From Melioribacter sp. (lineage in GTDB: Bacteria; Bacteroidota; Ignavibacteria; Ignavibacteriales; Melioribacteraceae): 41,412 nt of DNA. Positions within the stretch are counted from its first letter, which is position 1. Every line of letters starts with the position of its first letter. The notes below the pieces were generated by a model. It made no database searches, was not told the DNA's origin, and saw only the letters and a list, made by a program, of their open reading frames with translations. A program made the translations under genes and the position numbers. The stretch spans positions 1-41,412 of the forward strand of contig JAHEZQ010000036.1 of assembly GCA_023250955.1 (NCBI GenBank), in the 5' to 3' direction. Below are positions 27,666 through 36,456 of this stretch, piece after piece.

Positions 27666-28649
27666 TTACTTTAATCCTTCCAAATATTTCACAACATCTT
27701 TTGCAAAATAAGTTAATATCATATCAGCCCCTGCACGTTTAATTGCAGTTAAAGATTCCATCATAACGCGCTGTTCATCAATCCAATTATTTTTTCCGGC
27801 GGCTTTTATCATTGCATATTCTCCGCTAACTTGATATGCTGCAGTCGGCATACCGAATTTTTCTTTAACTCGCCAAATAATATCCAGATAAGGACCAGCC
27901 GGTTTAACCATAATAATATCTGCACCTTCCTCAACATCGCTTTCAGCTTCTCTCAATGCTTCATAAGAGTTCGCAATATCCATTTGATGTGATCTTCGAT
28001 CTCCGAAAGCAGGAGTTGATTCAGCAGCGTCTCTAAATGGTCCGTAGTAGCCAGAGGCGTACTTAACTGCATAACTCAAGATTGGCGTTTCTATAAATCC
28101 CTTTTCATCTAATGCCTTACGTATTGCACCGATACGTCCGTCCATCATATCAGATGGAGCAATGATATCCGCACCGGCTTCAGCATGTGAAACAGATTCT
28201 TTAACAAGTAGTTCAACAGTTTCGTCGTTTAATATTTTTTCTCCTTGTAATACTCCGCAATGACCGTGGGATGTATATTCGCATAAACAAACATCAGTTA
28301 TGACTAAAAGTTTTTTTGTTTCCTTTTTGATGGCACGCACAGCTTGCTGAATAATTCCATTTGGATCGTAAGCGCCCGATCCCACTTCATCTTTATGATC
28401 AGGTATTCCAAAAAGTATTACAGCAGGAATACCAAATCGTTCCACTTCCTTGCATTCTGCAACAATAATATCAACTGACATTTGAAATACGCCTGGCATT
28501 GAGCGAACTTCATTCTTTACTTTTTTACCCGGTACTACGAAGAGCGGATAAATCAAATCATTTTTTGTTAGTACTGTCTCGCGAACCAAATCACGTACAG
28601 TGGGATTATATCTTAATCTTCGTAATCTTTTTGTTGGATACATTGCCAT
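27666..28649 (-). CDS. hemB: Delta-aminolevulinic acid dehydratase (porphobilinogen synthase)
   Basis: A 327-residue enzyme of standard length that joins two 5-aminolevulinate molecules into porphobilinogen. The two active-site lysines are Lys196 ([16 protein letters not shown]) and Lys249 ([12 protein letters not shown]). Cys121, Cys123 and Cys131 in [14 protein letters not shown] form the three-cysteine zinc site, so this is the zinc-dependent type and not the magnesium type with Asp residues. GAGGT lies 5 bases before the ATG at 28649; a second ATG two codons later is less well spaced. Confidence 0.97.
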   Translation of the reverse strand: MAMYPTKRLRRLRYNPTVRDLVRETVLTKNDLIYPLFVVPGKKVKNEVRSMPGVFQMSVDIIVAECKEVERFGIPAVILFGIPDHKDEVGSGAYDPNGIIQQAVRAIKKETKKLLVITDVCLCEYTSHGHCGVLQGEKILNDETVELLVKESVSHAEAGADIIAPSDMMDGRIGAIRKALDEKGFIETPILSYAVKYASGYYGPFRDAAESTPAFGDRRSHQMDIANSYEALREAESDVEEGADIIMVKPAGPYLDIIWRVKEKFGMPTAAYQVSGEYAMIKAAGKNNWIDEQRVMMESLTAIKRAGADMILTYFAKDVVKYLEGLK

Positions 28650-28661
28650 GTTAACCTCAAT

Positions 28662-30035
28662 TTATTTTGCAATTATTTTCTTATAAACTATTTCCGAATT
28701 CTTAATACAATCTCCGACTGAAATTCCGCCGCGGTAATTGCCGCTTAAAAATATGCCGGAATTCTCTTTCTCAAATCTATCAAAATAATTCTCGTGTTCA
28801 ATGTAACCGATATTGTATTGCGGAATTGCTTTGGTCCAAATCTTGGAAGTCATAAAAATCGGATCACCGCTAATTTTCATTATCTCGTTAAACTCAATTA
28901 GTACTTTTTTAGTAAGCTCATTTCTATCAATATCAAATAAATGCGGGGAACGTGCACCTCCAACGAATAATGTAAATGCTGCTTTGTCTTCATCACATCG
29001 ATTTGGAAAAATTGTAGAACTCCAGATTGCACCAAGAAATATTTTCTTTTCTTTTGATGGAATTAAATAACCAAATCCATCTAGTGACTGCCCAATTTGT
29101 TTTTTCTTAAATCCTAAGTACAGAACCATTACCGGCGGATAATAAATATCATTAGCATGTTTAGAAAACTCTTCATCTAAACGGGAAAATATTTTAGAAG
29201 CTTCATAAACCGGAATTGTAGATAAAACATAATCAGATATTAATTCATGATTCTTTCCGTCTTTTTCAAAAGTAACTTCCCATTTATTGTTTTCTAATTT
29301 TACATTTTTCACTTGAGATTCGTAAGAGATTTTTCCTTTCAACTTTTTGGAAATGGACATAGGAAACGATTGCATTCCATTAATGAACGAAAACATTGTT
29401 GCGTTTTGCTTTGATTGTTCAGAGCGTTTTTTCCTCTCTCTTGCACCTTTGATCATTCCTTTAACAAGTCCCCCATAAACTTCTTCCAGTCTGTACAGTT
29501 TTGGAAATGCAGATTTCACACTAAGCTTATTCGGATCACCGGCAAATACGCCGCTAACAAAAGGATCAATTGCATAATCAAGAAATTCTTGTCCTAATCT
29601 TCTACGGACAAATTCTGCTATACTTTGATAATAACCGTCATTGGATTTCCCGATAAATGGCTCGCATGCTAAACGAATTTTTCCTCTCAACGAAAATAAA
29701 TTTGACTTAATTAAAGCGGGGGGAGTAGTGGGCAGTGCGTGTAATTTACCGTTGCGAAGAATGTATCTTTTGTTGGAAGATTCATTTGCGTAAATCATTT
29801 CATTTGATAAACCAATTTCATCAACAAGTTGACGTATTAAAGGAGTTGTTTCTAATCCGCTGTTTGGTCCGTAATCAACAAGGAAACCATCCTCCAAAGA
29901 CGTTTCCATAGAGCCGCCGGGTTTACTTTTGGCTTCAAGCATCTGAACATCAAATCCGTCTTTGTTTAACCAGTATGCAGTTGCCAATCCGGAAATTCCG
30001 GCGCCGAGTATTGTGATTTTCTTTTTATTGTCCAT
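28662..30035 (-). CDS. hemG: Protoporphyrinogen oxidase, FAD-dependent (HemG/HemY type)
   Basis: A 457-residue flavoprotein of the HemY-type protoporphyrinogen oxidase family, often labelled hemG. The N-terminal FAD site is ITILGAGISGLATAYWL (Gly11, Gly13, Gly16), followed by VDYGPNSGL and the C-terminal FAD contact SGNYRGGISVGDCIKNS. It removes six electrons from protoporphyrinogen IX. A coproporphyrinogen-oxidising (CgoX) role is less likely because HemN is present and no ChdC/HemQ is seen. It starts 11 bases inside the end of hemH, so the two are translationally coupled. Confidence 0.93.
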   Translation of the reverse strand: MDNKKKITILGAGISGLATAYWLNKDGFDVQMLEAKSKPGGSMETSLEDGFLVDYGPNSGLETTPLIRQLVDEIGLSNEMIYANESSNKRYILRNGKLHALPTTPPALIKSNLFSLRGKIRLACEPFIGKSNDGYYQSIAEFVRRRLGQEFLDYAIDPFVSGVFAGDPNKLSVKSAFPKLYRLEEVYGGLVKGMIKGARERKKRSEQSKQNATMFSFINGMQSFPMSISKKLKGKISYESQVKNVKLENNKWEVTFEKDGKNHELISDYVLSTIPVYEASKIFSRLDEEFSKHANDIYYPPVMVLYLGFKKKQIGQSLDGFGYLIPSKEKKIFLGAIWSSTIFPNRCDEDKAAFTLFVGGARSPHLFDIDRNELTKKVLIEFNEIMKISGDPIFMTSKIWTKAIPQYNIGYIEHENYFDRFEKENSGIFLSGNYRGGISVGDCIKNSEIVYKKIIAK

Positions 30036-30984
30036 TGAGTTTTTCTTTTACAATATCGGATAAAGCTTCGATAAACAGTTGTGAATCATTTAATCCTTTC
30101 ATCACAATATAATTTTCAATACCGACTTTTTCGGCAACGTGCCTATATTCAATATCCAGTTCGAATAAAGTTTCAACATGGTCCGAAACAAAACTAATTG
30201 GTACAATCAGTAAATTTTTTTTGTTTTGCGAAGCAAGTCCTTCAATCATTTTGGCGGTTGCTGGTTCAAGCCACTTCATAGGTCCAACTTTACTTTGAAA
30301 ACATAAATGATGATCATGAGAATGTTTTCTGAGTTTCATCACTGCTTCGACTGTTTGTTTAATATGTTTACTATATGGATCGTCTTTCTTAACCAAACTT
30401 ATCGGAGTACCATGCGCACTAAAAACAATTTGGATTTCTTTTCTAACATTTTCCGGAAAACACAGAACAGTTTCATCTATTCTTTGATTAATCGCCTCAA
30501 GATATTTTTGATGAAGATAATAGTCATTTACGAAAATTAGTTTTGATCTATCGCCTTTGAAATGGCGGCTCCATTCATTAAATGAAGATCCGGTTGTTGT
30601 TATTGAATAATGCGGGTAAAGGGGAAGTAAAATTATCTTATCATAATTTTTGTTTTCAACATTGGCTACAACTTCTTTTGTCAGCGGATTCCAGTAACGC
30701 ATTGCAGTATAAACGTCAATTGATTCATAATTATTTCGAAGACTTTCTTCAAGAAGAGATCTCTGTTTTTCCGTCCACTCGTTTATAGGCGATTTACCGC
30801 CGATAAGTTTGTATTCTCCAGCAACCTTAGGTGCTCTCCGGCTCGAAATTAATTTTGCAAACAATTTTTGTCCGAACGGCAAATTAAAAATATCCGGATC
30901 GCAAAAAAGATTGTATAAGAACGGTTCAATCGCCTCAATTGAATCGGGTCCGCCGAGATTAAAAAGTACAACTGCAATTTTCAA
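30025..30984 (-). CDS. hemH: Ferrochelatase
   Basis: A 319-residue enzyme of the usual bacterial length that inserts ferrous iron into the porphyrin. The catalytic His191 is in VFSAHGTPISLVKKDDPY and Glu271 in SDHVETLFELDIEY; both are the invariant pair of the family. The N-terminal block VVLFNLGGPDS is also typical. I see no membrane anchor. It follows trmO with a 3-base gap and overlaps hemG by 11 bases. It supplies haem for the multihaem cytochromes encoded nearby. Confidence 0.97.
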   Translation of the reverse strand: MKIAVVLFNLGGPDSIEAIEPFLYNLFCDPDIFNLPFGQKLFAKLISSRRAPKVAGEYKLIGGKSPINEWTEKQRSLLEESLRNNYESIDVYTAMRYWNPLTKEVVANVENKNYDKIILLPLYPHYSITTTGSSFNEWSRHFKGDRSKLIFVNDYYLHQKYLEAINQRIDETVLCFPENVRKEIQIVFSAHGTPISLVKKDDPYSKHIKQTVEAVMKLRKHSHDHHLCFQSKVGPMKWLEPATAKMIEGLASQNKKNLLIVPISFVSDHVETLFELDIEYRHVAEKVGIENYIVMKGLNDSQLFIEALSDIVKEKLNGQ

Positions 30985-30987
30985 AGA

Positions 30988-31806
30988 TTATTTCCTTTCC
31001 GGAAAAGATTTAATAAACTTGTGGTGTAATTCTTTGTCTTCATATTTGTCATTTAGAACATCTAACAGCTCTTCTTCACCATATCCGGATGTTATTTTTT
31101 GTATTAAAACTATTTTAGTCTTCTCACTAACCGTATAATTGATTCTCCACGTACGGTAAGCTAAAACATAAATCTTCTTTTTCGTTCTAACGTTCTTATC
31201 TAAGATTGAAATCCTTTTTCTTGTTGCATCAATGGGATTAAACTCAAGCTGTAGTCTGGCAAAACTTGCTAAATTAATTCTTGCATTTTCATTTAACCAA
31301 TTACACTGCTCTTTTGCTTTAGGTTTGAAATCAACCCTAAAAATATTATTGAAATCTTTTTTTACCCAACCGGTCACAGCGTCCGGGAAAGAATCCGAAT
31401 AGGGCATATAGGGTTTAATATCAATAACAGGAGAGCAATCAAGAATATCAGATTCCGAAATAAATATTTTTAAGCCATCAACTTTTTCCAATTTAACACA
31501 GCTCATTCCGATATGATTTGGTCTATACGGTGCTCTTGTTGCGAAAACACCAACTTTCTTTCTTGTGTGTCTTGGAGGACTAACCAACGGCTTCCAATTT
31601 TTATTTAAGTGAAATTGATATAAGACCCAGATTCTTTCAAATCCATCTAAATATTTTAATGCCTGTTCAAAATTGTTTTTTGGATTGAGTTCTATTACCG
31701 AAACCTCCTCTCCGGCTAATATTCCCTGTCTCGGAGTTTCATAACGGTGAGATAACTTGGAATGAATTATTCCAATCGGTTCGATAATTATTTTTTCTGA
31801 TATCAT
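30988..31806 (-). CDS. trmO: tRNA m6t6A37 methyltransferase TrmO (TsaA/YaeB family)
   Basis: A 272-residue protein. IGIIHSKLSHRYETPRQG, ATRAPYRPNHIGMSCVKLE and DCSPVIDIKPYMPYSDS are the conserved blocks of the TrmO beta-barrel, which methylates N6-threonylcarbamoyladenosine at tRNA position 37 using SAM. The last 110 residues or so form an extra C-terminal region that is longer than in the E. coli protein (about 235 residues). It heads the second haem gene run, 3 bases before hemH; this partnership has no obvious biochemical reason. The Shine-Dalgarno is weak. Confidence 0.87.
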   Translation of the reverse strand: MISEKIIIEPIGIIHSKLSHRYETPRQGILAGEEVSVIELNPKNNFEQALKYLDGFERIWVLYQFHLNKNWKPLVSPPRHTRKKVGVFATRAPYRPNHIGMSCVKLEKVDGLKIFISESDILDCSPVIDIKPYMPYSDSFPDAVTGWVKKDFNNIFRVDFKPKAKEQCNWLNENARINLASFARLQLEFNPIDATRKRISILDKNVRTKKKIYVLAYRTWRINYTVSEKTKIVLIQKITSGYGEEELLDVLNDKYEDKELHHKFIKSFPERK

Positions 31807-31812
31807 ATTAGT

Positions 31813-31839
31813 GTTTATTCCAAGTCACATTTACTTTTG
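31813..31839 (+). promoter_or_regulatory. Predicted promoter of the small lipoprotein gene
   Basis: TACTTTTG (31832-31839) matches TAnnTTTG, and TTTA (31813-31816) stands near the -33 position. A start site about 7 bases downstream would leave a 45-base leader before the ATG at 31891 and would exclude an upstream ATG at 31837. Confidence 0.4.
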
Positions 31840-31890
31840 TTTTTTTTAACTAATTTTACAACAGCATTACAAACAATTATGGAATCATCA

Positions 31891-32229
31891 ATGAAAAACT
31901 TATTAGCTCTTTTACTGTTACTGGTTCTAACTACCGTGGCTTGTTCTTCAAAACCACCAAGCATACGTGTATCAAATCAACGCTCAACAAAAGCTAATGT
32001 TCAAGTAAAACTCGAAAACCAGAACACAATTAATATCAATGATGTTACCGGCGGTGCTACTTCCTCCTATCAAGAAATTACTGAAGGTGCAGTTTTAGTA
32101 ACAGCTGTAATCCAAAGTGAGTCGGTATCACCTGTAATTTCGTTTAATGCAGACAGAGATAAGAACCATACAGTTGTAGTTTTAAATTCTACTCCGCCTG
32201 CATTAAGAATAGATACTGATGATAAATAA
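31891..32229 (+). CDS. Small lipoprotein of unknown function
   Basis: A 112-residue predicted lipoprotein: MKNLLALLLLLVLTTVAC gives a clean lipobox (TVAC) followed by Ser-Ser. The mature domain is about 95 residues, rich in beta-forming residues and with no Cys; it contains RVSNQRSTKANVQVKLEN and a Gly-Gly turn, which slightly resembles DUF4397-like envelope domains. The frame extends upstream to 31837, but the ATG at 31891 fits the signal peptide and the predicted promoter. It is the only plus-strand gene in a 17-kb minus-strand block, inserted between hemN and trmO. I cannot assign a function. Confidence 0.75.
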   Translation: MKNLLALLLLLVLTTVACSSKPPSIRVSNQRSTKANVQVKLENQNTININDVTGGATSSYQEITEGAVLVTAVIQSESVSPVISFNADRDKNHTVVVLNSTPPALRIDTDDK

Positions 32230-32252
32230 TTTAAGAACAGTCAAAGCGTGAG

Positions 32253-33629
32253 TTAGACAGTTCGTGAATAACGAGCTTGATCTTCTTTGCGCTCTATGTA
32301 TCCATCAAAATTTATAGCAATGTTTCGAATGAGCAGCCGTCCCATTTGAGTGACTACTAATTTTCTATTCTTAATCTCCAACAATCCATCATCAATAAAT
32401 TCTTGCATTCCATTAAGAGCTAAACCGAAATATTTTTCAAATTCTATGTCGAACTGCCCTTCAACAGATTTGAAGTCAAGTTCAAAATCACACATAATTT
32501 TAGTAATTACATGTCGTCGTAAAATGTCATCTTCTGTTAAATAAACGCCGCGTTCTATTGGAAAAGTTTCGTTATTTAAAGCATCAAAATAATCGCTTTC
32601 TTTCTTCAAGTTCTGAGAATAAGACTTTCCAATTTGACTAATGCTTGTGATACCCATTCCGTACAAATCAGTTCCCGCATGAGTGCTATAACCTTGAAAA
32701 TTGCGGTACAATTTTTTATTTCTCTGAGCAACTGCGAGTTCATCATTAGGCTTAGCAAAATGATCCATACCGATGAAAACATACCCTGCGTTAGTTAGTT
32801 TTTCAATTGTCATTTTTAGAATTTGTAGTTTTTCTTCAGGTGTTGGCAAATCTTCTGGCTTTATGAGAGCCATATGCTTTTTCATCCACGGAACATGAGC
32901 ATAATTAAATACAGCAATTCTGTTGGGAGAAATGTTAATAGTTGCATCAAGAGTTTTCTCAAATGTCTCAAGTGATTGAAACGGAAGTCCATACATCAGA
33001 TCGAGATTGATACTTTTAAAACCAAGTTCTCTAACCCAATTAACTACTTGTCTTGTCATTTCTTCGGGTTGAAGTCTGTTAACTGCTCTTTGAACTTTAT
33101 CATTAAAATCCTGTACGCCCATACTAATGCGATTAAATCCACCACTTCGCAGAGCTTCAAGATGCTCTCTAGTTAATCCGCGTGGATCAATTTCGCATCC
33201 CTCTTCGGCATCAGGACGAATTTCAAAACTTTTATTTATGAATGAAATGAGATCAATAATTTCATCGGGATTAAGATGGGTTGGTGTTCCTCCGCCCCAA
33301 TGTAGCTGAACAACTTTACGATCTGTTTTAATAAATGTTCTGAGTAGATCAATTTCGTTTTTTAAATACTTAATATATTCTTGAATTCTATCTCGATTAC
33401 GGGTGATTATCATATTACATCCGCAGAAGTAACAAAGAGTATCACAGAAGGGAAGATGATAGTAAAGAGAAAGATCTGGTGAATCAGCTTCATTGTTGGT
33501 GCGGATAATTTCATCAAGATACTTTTCATTTGTAAATGATGAATTGAAATGCGGTGCCGTAGGGTAACTTGTGTATCGCGGTCCGGGACGATCATATTTT
33601 TTTATTAGTTCAAGATCTATTTTAAACAT
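32253..33629 (-). CDS. hemN: Oxygen-independent coproporphyrinogen III dehydrogenase
   Basis: A 458-residue radical SAM enzyme of full HemN length. The iron-sulfur ligands are Cys62, Cys66 and Cys69 in FCDTLCYFCGC, with the HemN-specific fourth Cys71, which separates true HemN from the shorter HemW-type proteins. GGGTPTHL (SAM binding) and INLDLMYGLPFQS follow, and the C-terminal region after residue 370 is complete. It decarboxylates two propionates of coproporphyrinogen III without oxygen. AAGGA precedes the ATG. It is the last gene of the hemX-A-C-D-E-N run, 36 bases after hemE. Confidence 0.97.
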   Translation of the reverse strand: MFKIDLELIKKYDRPGPRYTSYPTAPHFNSSFTNEKYLDEIIRTNNEADSPDLSLYYHLPFCDTLCYFCGCNMIITRNRDRIQEYIKYLKNEIDLLRTFIKTDRKVVQLHWGGGTPTHLNPDEIIDLISFINKSFEIRPDAEEGCEIDPRGLTREHLEALRSGGFNRISMGVQDFNDKVQRAVNRLQPEEMTRQVVNWVRELGFKSINLDLMYGLPFQSLETFEKTLDATINISPNRIAVFNYAHVPWMKKHMALIKPEDLPTPEEKLQILKMTIEKLTNAGYVFIGMDHFAKPNDELAVAQRNKKLYRNFQGYSTHAGTDLYGMGITSISQIGKSYSQNLKKESDYFDALNNETFPIERGVYLTEDDILRRHVITKIMCDFELDFKSVEGQFDIEFEKYFGLALNGMQEFIDDGLLEIKNRKLVVTQMGRLLIRNIAINFDGYIERKEDQARYSRTV

Positions 33630-33665
33630 GATTAATCCTTATAAAAAATCATTTCATTCTATACA

Positions 33666-34730
33666 TTATTTTGTGTGAAAAATTCTACTCTCGGATTTTA
33701 CTACATCCACAAGCCATTTTGCATTCTCGGGTTTAACATCCGGTAAAATACCGTGACCAAGATTGAAAATATGTCCATTATTTTTACCATACGATTTCAA
33801 AATTTTCACAGCTTCATTTCTGATCTTCTCTTTATCGCCATATAATATTGTTGGGTCAAGATTACCTTGCAAAGCAACCTTGTTGCCAATCTTCTTTCTA
33901 ACTTTATCAAGTTCCATCGTCCAATCAAGACTGATTACATCAGCACCGCAATTTGCCAGCTTATTTAATTTGTAATGAACACCTTTCGCAAAAACAATCA
34001 CAGGTTCGTCTTTACGTTTTATTTGTGAAATTATTTTTTCAATATATTTTAACGAGAACTCTTCAAAGTCAGATGGGGAGAGTAATCCACCCCAGGTATC
34101 AAAGATCTGAACGGCATCGGCGCCGGCTTCAATCTTGGCGGAAAGATATTCGGCAACAGCATCGGCAAGTTTATCCAGCAAGATATGAGCTGATTTAGGA
34201 TCGTTGTAAATAAATTTCTTTATCTCAGAAAAACTTTTTGAACCGCCGCCTTCAACCATATATGTCATTAATGTCCATGGCGAACCGGCAAATCCAATTA
34301 AAGGTACGCGTCCATTCAATTCTTTTTTTGTTAACGAAACCGCATCAAGAACGTATTTTAAATTTTTTGTAGGATCAATTTTTTTTAAGCGATTAATATC
34401 ATTCATATTTCTGATTGGGTCATAGAGTTTTGGTCCTTTACTTTCGATCATTTTTAATTTCATTCCCATTGCCTCGGGAATAACCAGTATATCTGAAAAT
34501 ATTATTGCAGCGTCAACGCCGATTATATCCACCGGTTGAATTGTAACTTGTGCAGCAAGTTCAGGAGTTTTGCACATTTTTATAAAATCTGCTTTTTGGC
34601 GGAGGGCTCTGTATTCAGGTAAATACCTTCCTGCTTGACGCATAATCCAAATCGGTGTACGTTCAACTTTTTTTCTTTTACATGCTCTTAGAAATAGATC
34701 GTTTTTTAATTTCGTCAAAAAATCCTCCAT
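33666..34730 (-). CDS. hemE: Uroporphyrinogen decarboxylase
   Basis: A 354-residue enzyme of standard length that removes four carboxyl groups from uroporphyrinogen III. RTPIWIMRQAGRYLPEYR is the N-terminal signature with its substrate-binding Arg residues, and AAIIFSDILVIPEAMG includes the catalytic Asp region. FAGSPWTLMTYM and FNLGHGILPDV complete the family pattern. The start codon overlaps the hemD stop by one base (TAATG), indicating translational coupling. Confidence 0.97.
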   Translation of the reverse strand: MEDFLTKLKNDLFLRACKRKKVERTPIWIMRQAGRYLPEYRALRQKADFIKMCKTPELAAQVTIQPVDIIGVDAAIIFSDILVIPEAMGMKLKMIESKGPKLYDPIRNMNDINRLKKIDPTKNLKYVLDAVSLTKKELNGRVPLIGFAGSPWTLMTYMVEGGGSKSFSEIKKFIYNDPKSAHILLDKLADAVAEYLSAKIEAGADAVQIFDTWGGLLSPSDFEEFSLKYIEKIISQIKRKDEPVIVFAKGVHYKLNKLANCGADVISLDWTMELDKVRKKIGNKVALQGNLDPTILYGDKEKIRNEAVKILKSYGKNNGHIFNLGHGILPDVKPENAKWLVDVVKSESRIFHTK

Positions 34731-35515
34731 TAAACCATATTAACAGTAAGTTGAAAATATTTTATTATTGCTTCGGATACGCCTGAGAGAGAATAAGTCT
34801 TTGGTACGATGTGTACGCTTAAGCCATAACGTTCAACAGCTTTTTCAGTAGTTGAACCAATTGCGCAAATTATTTTATTAACAAAATAATTTGAAATATC
34901 ATTAATCTTTATCAATCCAATAAAATTATTAAATGAGGAAGGACTTGTAAAAATATATATATCAGGTTGCCTATTTATAATTTTTTCATATTCTTTTCTT
35001 AATTCAGAAAGATCACTTGAAACAACATCATATACATGAATCAAATCTACTTTTGCTCCTAATTCCGTTAATCCTAATTTTAATTCTCCATTTGAAAGTG
35101 AAGAACTAGGTATAAATATTTTTTTACCGTTAAGTTCAAATTTGGAGAAAATTTTTATCAATCCTTTTGAGCTGTATACTTCCGGTAAGATATCTACCTT
35201 AATTCCGTTGAAAGAACATTCTTCGGAAGTTTTTTCTCCAACAGCAGCTACTTTAATTTTTGTCAAATCAAGAGAATAACTTTGGATTATTTCTGCAAAC
35301 ACTTTTACAGCGTTTGAAGAAGTAAGGATCAAATAGTCAAAATCTGTAAAATGATTTATTACATTTTTTAGCTCATGTGATTCTAATCTAGGAATTACCT
35401 TTATCGTCGGGAAAAAAATAATTTTTGCTCCCTCATCACTCAACTGAGAAAAATATTTTTCTGCCGTTTCCTTTTTCTTCGTAACTAATATTACTGTGTT
35501 CTTAATAGACTTCAC
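34730..35515 (-). CDS. hemD: Uroporphyrinogen-III synthase
   Basis: A 261-residue protein with the two-lobed pattern of HemD. Sequence conservation in this family is poor, but LILTSSNAVKVFAE, VAAVGEKTSEE, DIYIFTSPSSFNNFIGL and CAIGSTTEKAVERYG are the recognisable blocks, and the gene lies exactly between hemC and hemE. It closes hydroxymethylbilane with inversion of ring D. The start is GTG, 2 bases after the hemC stop. It is not fused to a methyltransferase, so it serves haem and not sirohaem as far as the sequence shows. Confidence 0.92.
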   Translation of the reverse strand: MKSIKNTVILVTKKKETAEKYFSQLSDEGAKIIFFPTIKVIPRLESHELKNVINHFTDFDYLILTSSNAVKVFAEIIQSYSLDLTKIKVAAVGEKTSEECSFNGIKVDILPEVYSSKGLIKIFSKFELNGKKIFIPSSSLSNGELKLGLTELGAKVDLIHVYDVVSSDLSELRKEYEKIINRQPDIYIFTSPSSFNNFIGLIKINDISNYFVNKIICAIGSTTEKAVERYGLSVHIVPKTYSLSGVSEAIIKYFQLTVNMV

Positions 35516-35517
35516 TT

Positions 35518-36456
35518 CTATCTGGCTTTAATAAAAATATCATTTAATATTACAGAAGCGCCCGCTTTGAGTAAATCATGGGCTAATTTTACACCAAGCT
35601 TTTCCGGATCAGTTTTAGCTCCTCGAATTCTTTTTCTAAAAGTAACTAAACCATCTATTGATGCTACAACCGCATCAAGATATAAACCATTTGGCTTTAC
35701 TTCAGCATAAGCTCCAATAGGAATTTGACATCCGCCTTCTAATTCTTTGAGCAGCGAGCGTTCTGCTGTTACAGCCATATAAGTTTTTTCATGACGGATT
35801 CTTTTCAGCATCAACTCAGCTAATTTATTATCACTTCGTATTTCAATTCCTAAAGCACCTTGACCAACTGCGGGTAAAATATCTTTTATTTTTATGATTG
35901 ACGATATGTGTTTATTAAGTTTTAATCTTTCAACACCGGCACGGGCAAGAATAATTGCGTCCCAATCTGATTCAAGAAATTTTTTTATTCTGGTTGGAAC
36001 ATTTCCACGTAGTTCCTCAGTTTTTATGTCCGGTCTAATATGAAGTAATTGTGAACTTCTTCTTAGCGAACCTGTTGCAACAACTGCGCCTTCCCGCAAT
36101 TTTTTAATTGTCATTCCCTTTTTGCGAGCTATTAAAACATCTTCAACCCGATGGCGTTTTGTTACGGCTCCAAGTTTTAATCCTTCAGGTAAAACTGTTG
36201 GAAGATCTTTTAAACTGTGTACTGCAATATCAATCGAGCCTTTGAGTAACTCATTTTCAAGTTCTTTAGTGAATAATCCTTTATCACCAATCTTTGATAA
36301 AACAACATCAAGAATTTTGTCACCTTTTGTGTTGATGATCTTTATTTCAACATAAAGACTTCTATTTTTTTGTTCGAGTTCTTTTTTAATAAACTTTGCC
36401 TGCCAAAGTGCTAAATCACTTCCTCTAGTTCCAATAACCAGTTTATTCTTTTTCAT
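35518..36456 (-). CDS. hemC: Porphobilinogen deaminase (hydroxymethylbilane synthase)
   Basis: A 312-residue enzyme that links four porphobilinogens. The frame is open up to an ATG at 36495, but the ATG at 36456 follows AGAGGA with 8-base spacing and begins MKKNKLVIGTRGSDLALWQ, the usual HemC N terminus. Cys243 in LEGGCQIPIGAY binds the dipyrromethane cofactor, and VHSLKDLPT and LARAGVERL are further conserved blocks. With this start the gene overlaps the end of hemA by 14 bases. Confidence 0.96.
   Translation of the reverse strand: MKKNKLVIGTRGSDLALWQAKFIKKELEQKNRSLYVEIKIINTKGDKILDVVLSKIGDKGLFTKELENELLKGSIDIAVHSLKDLPTVLPEGLKLGAVTKRHRVEDVLIARKKGMTIKKLREGAVVATGSLRRSSQLLHIRPDIKTEELRGNVPTRIKKFLESDWDAIILARAGVERLKLNKHISSIIKIKDILPAVGQGALGIEIRSDNKLAELMLKRIRHEKTYMAVTAERSLLKELEGGCQIPIGAYAEVKPNGLYLDAVVASIDGLVTFRKRIRGAKTDPEKLGVKLAHDLLKAGASVILNDIFIKAR

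Noticed and set aside
31837-31890. Longer start for the small lipoprotein
   Set aside because: Eighteen extra residues would precede the signal peptide, and the predicted promoter overlaps that start.
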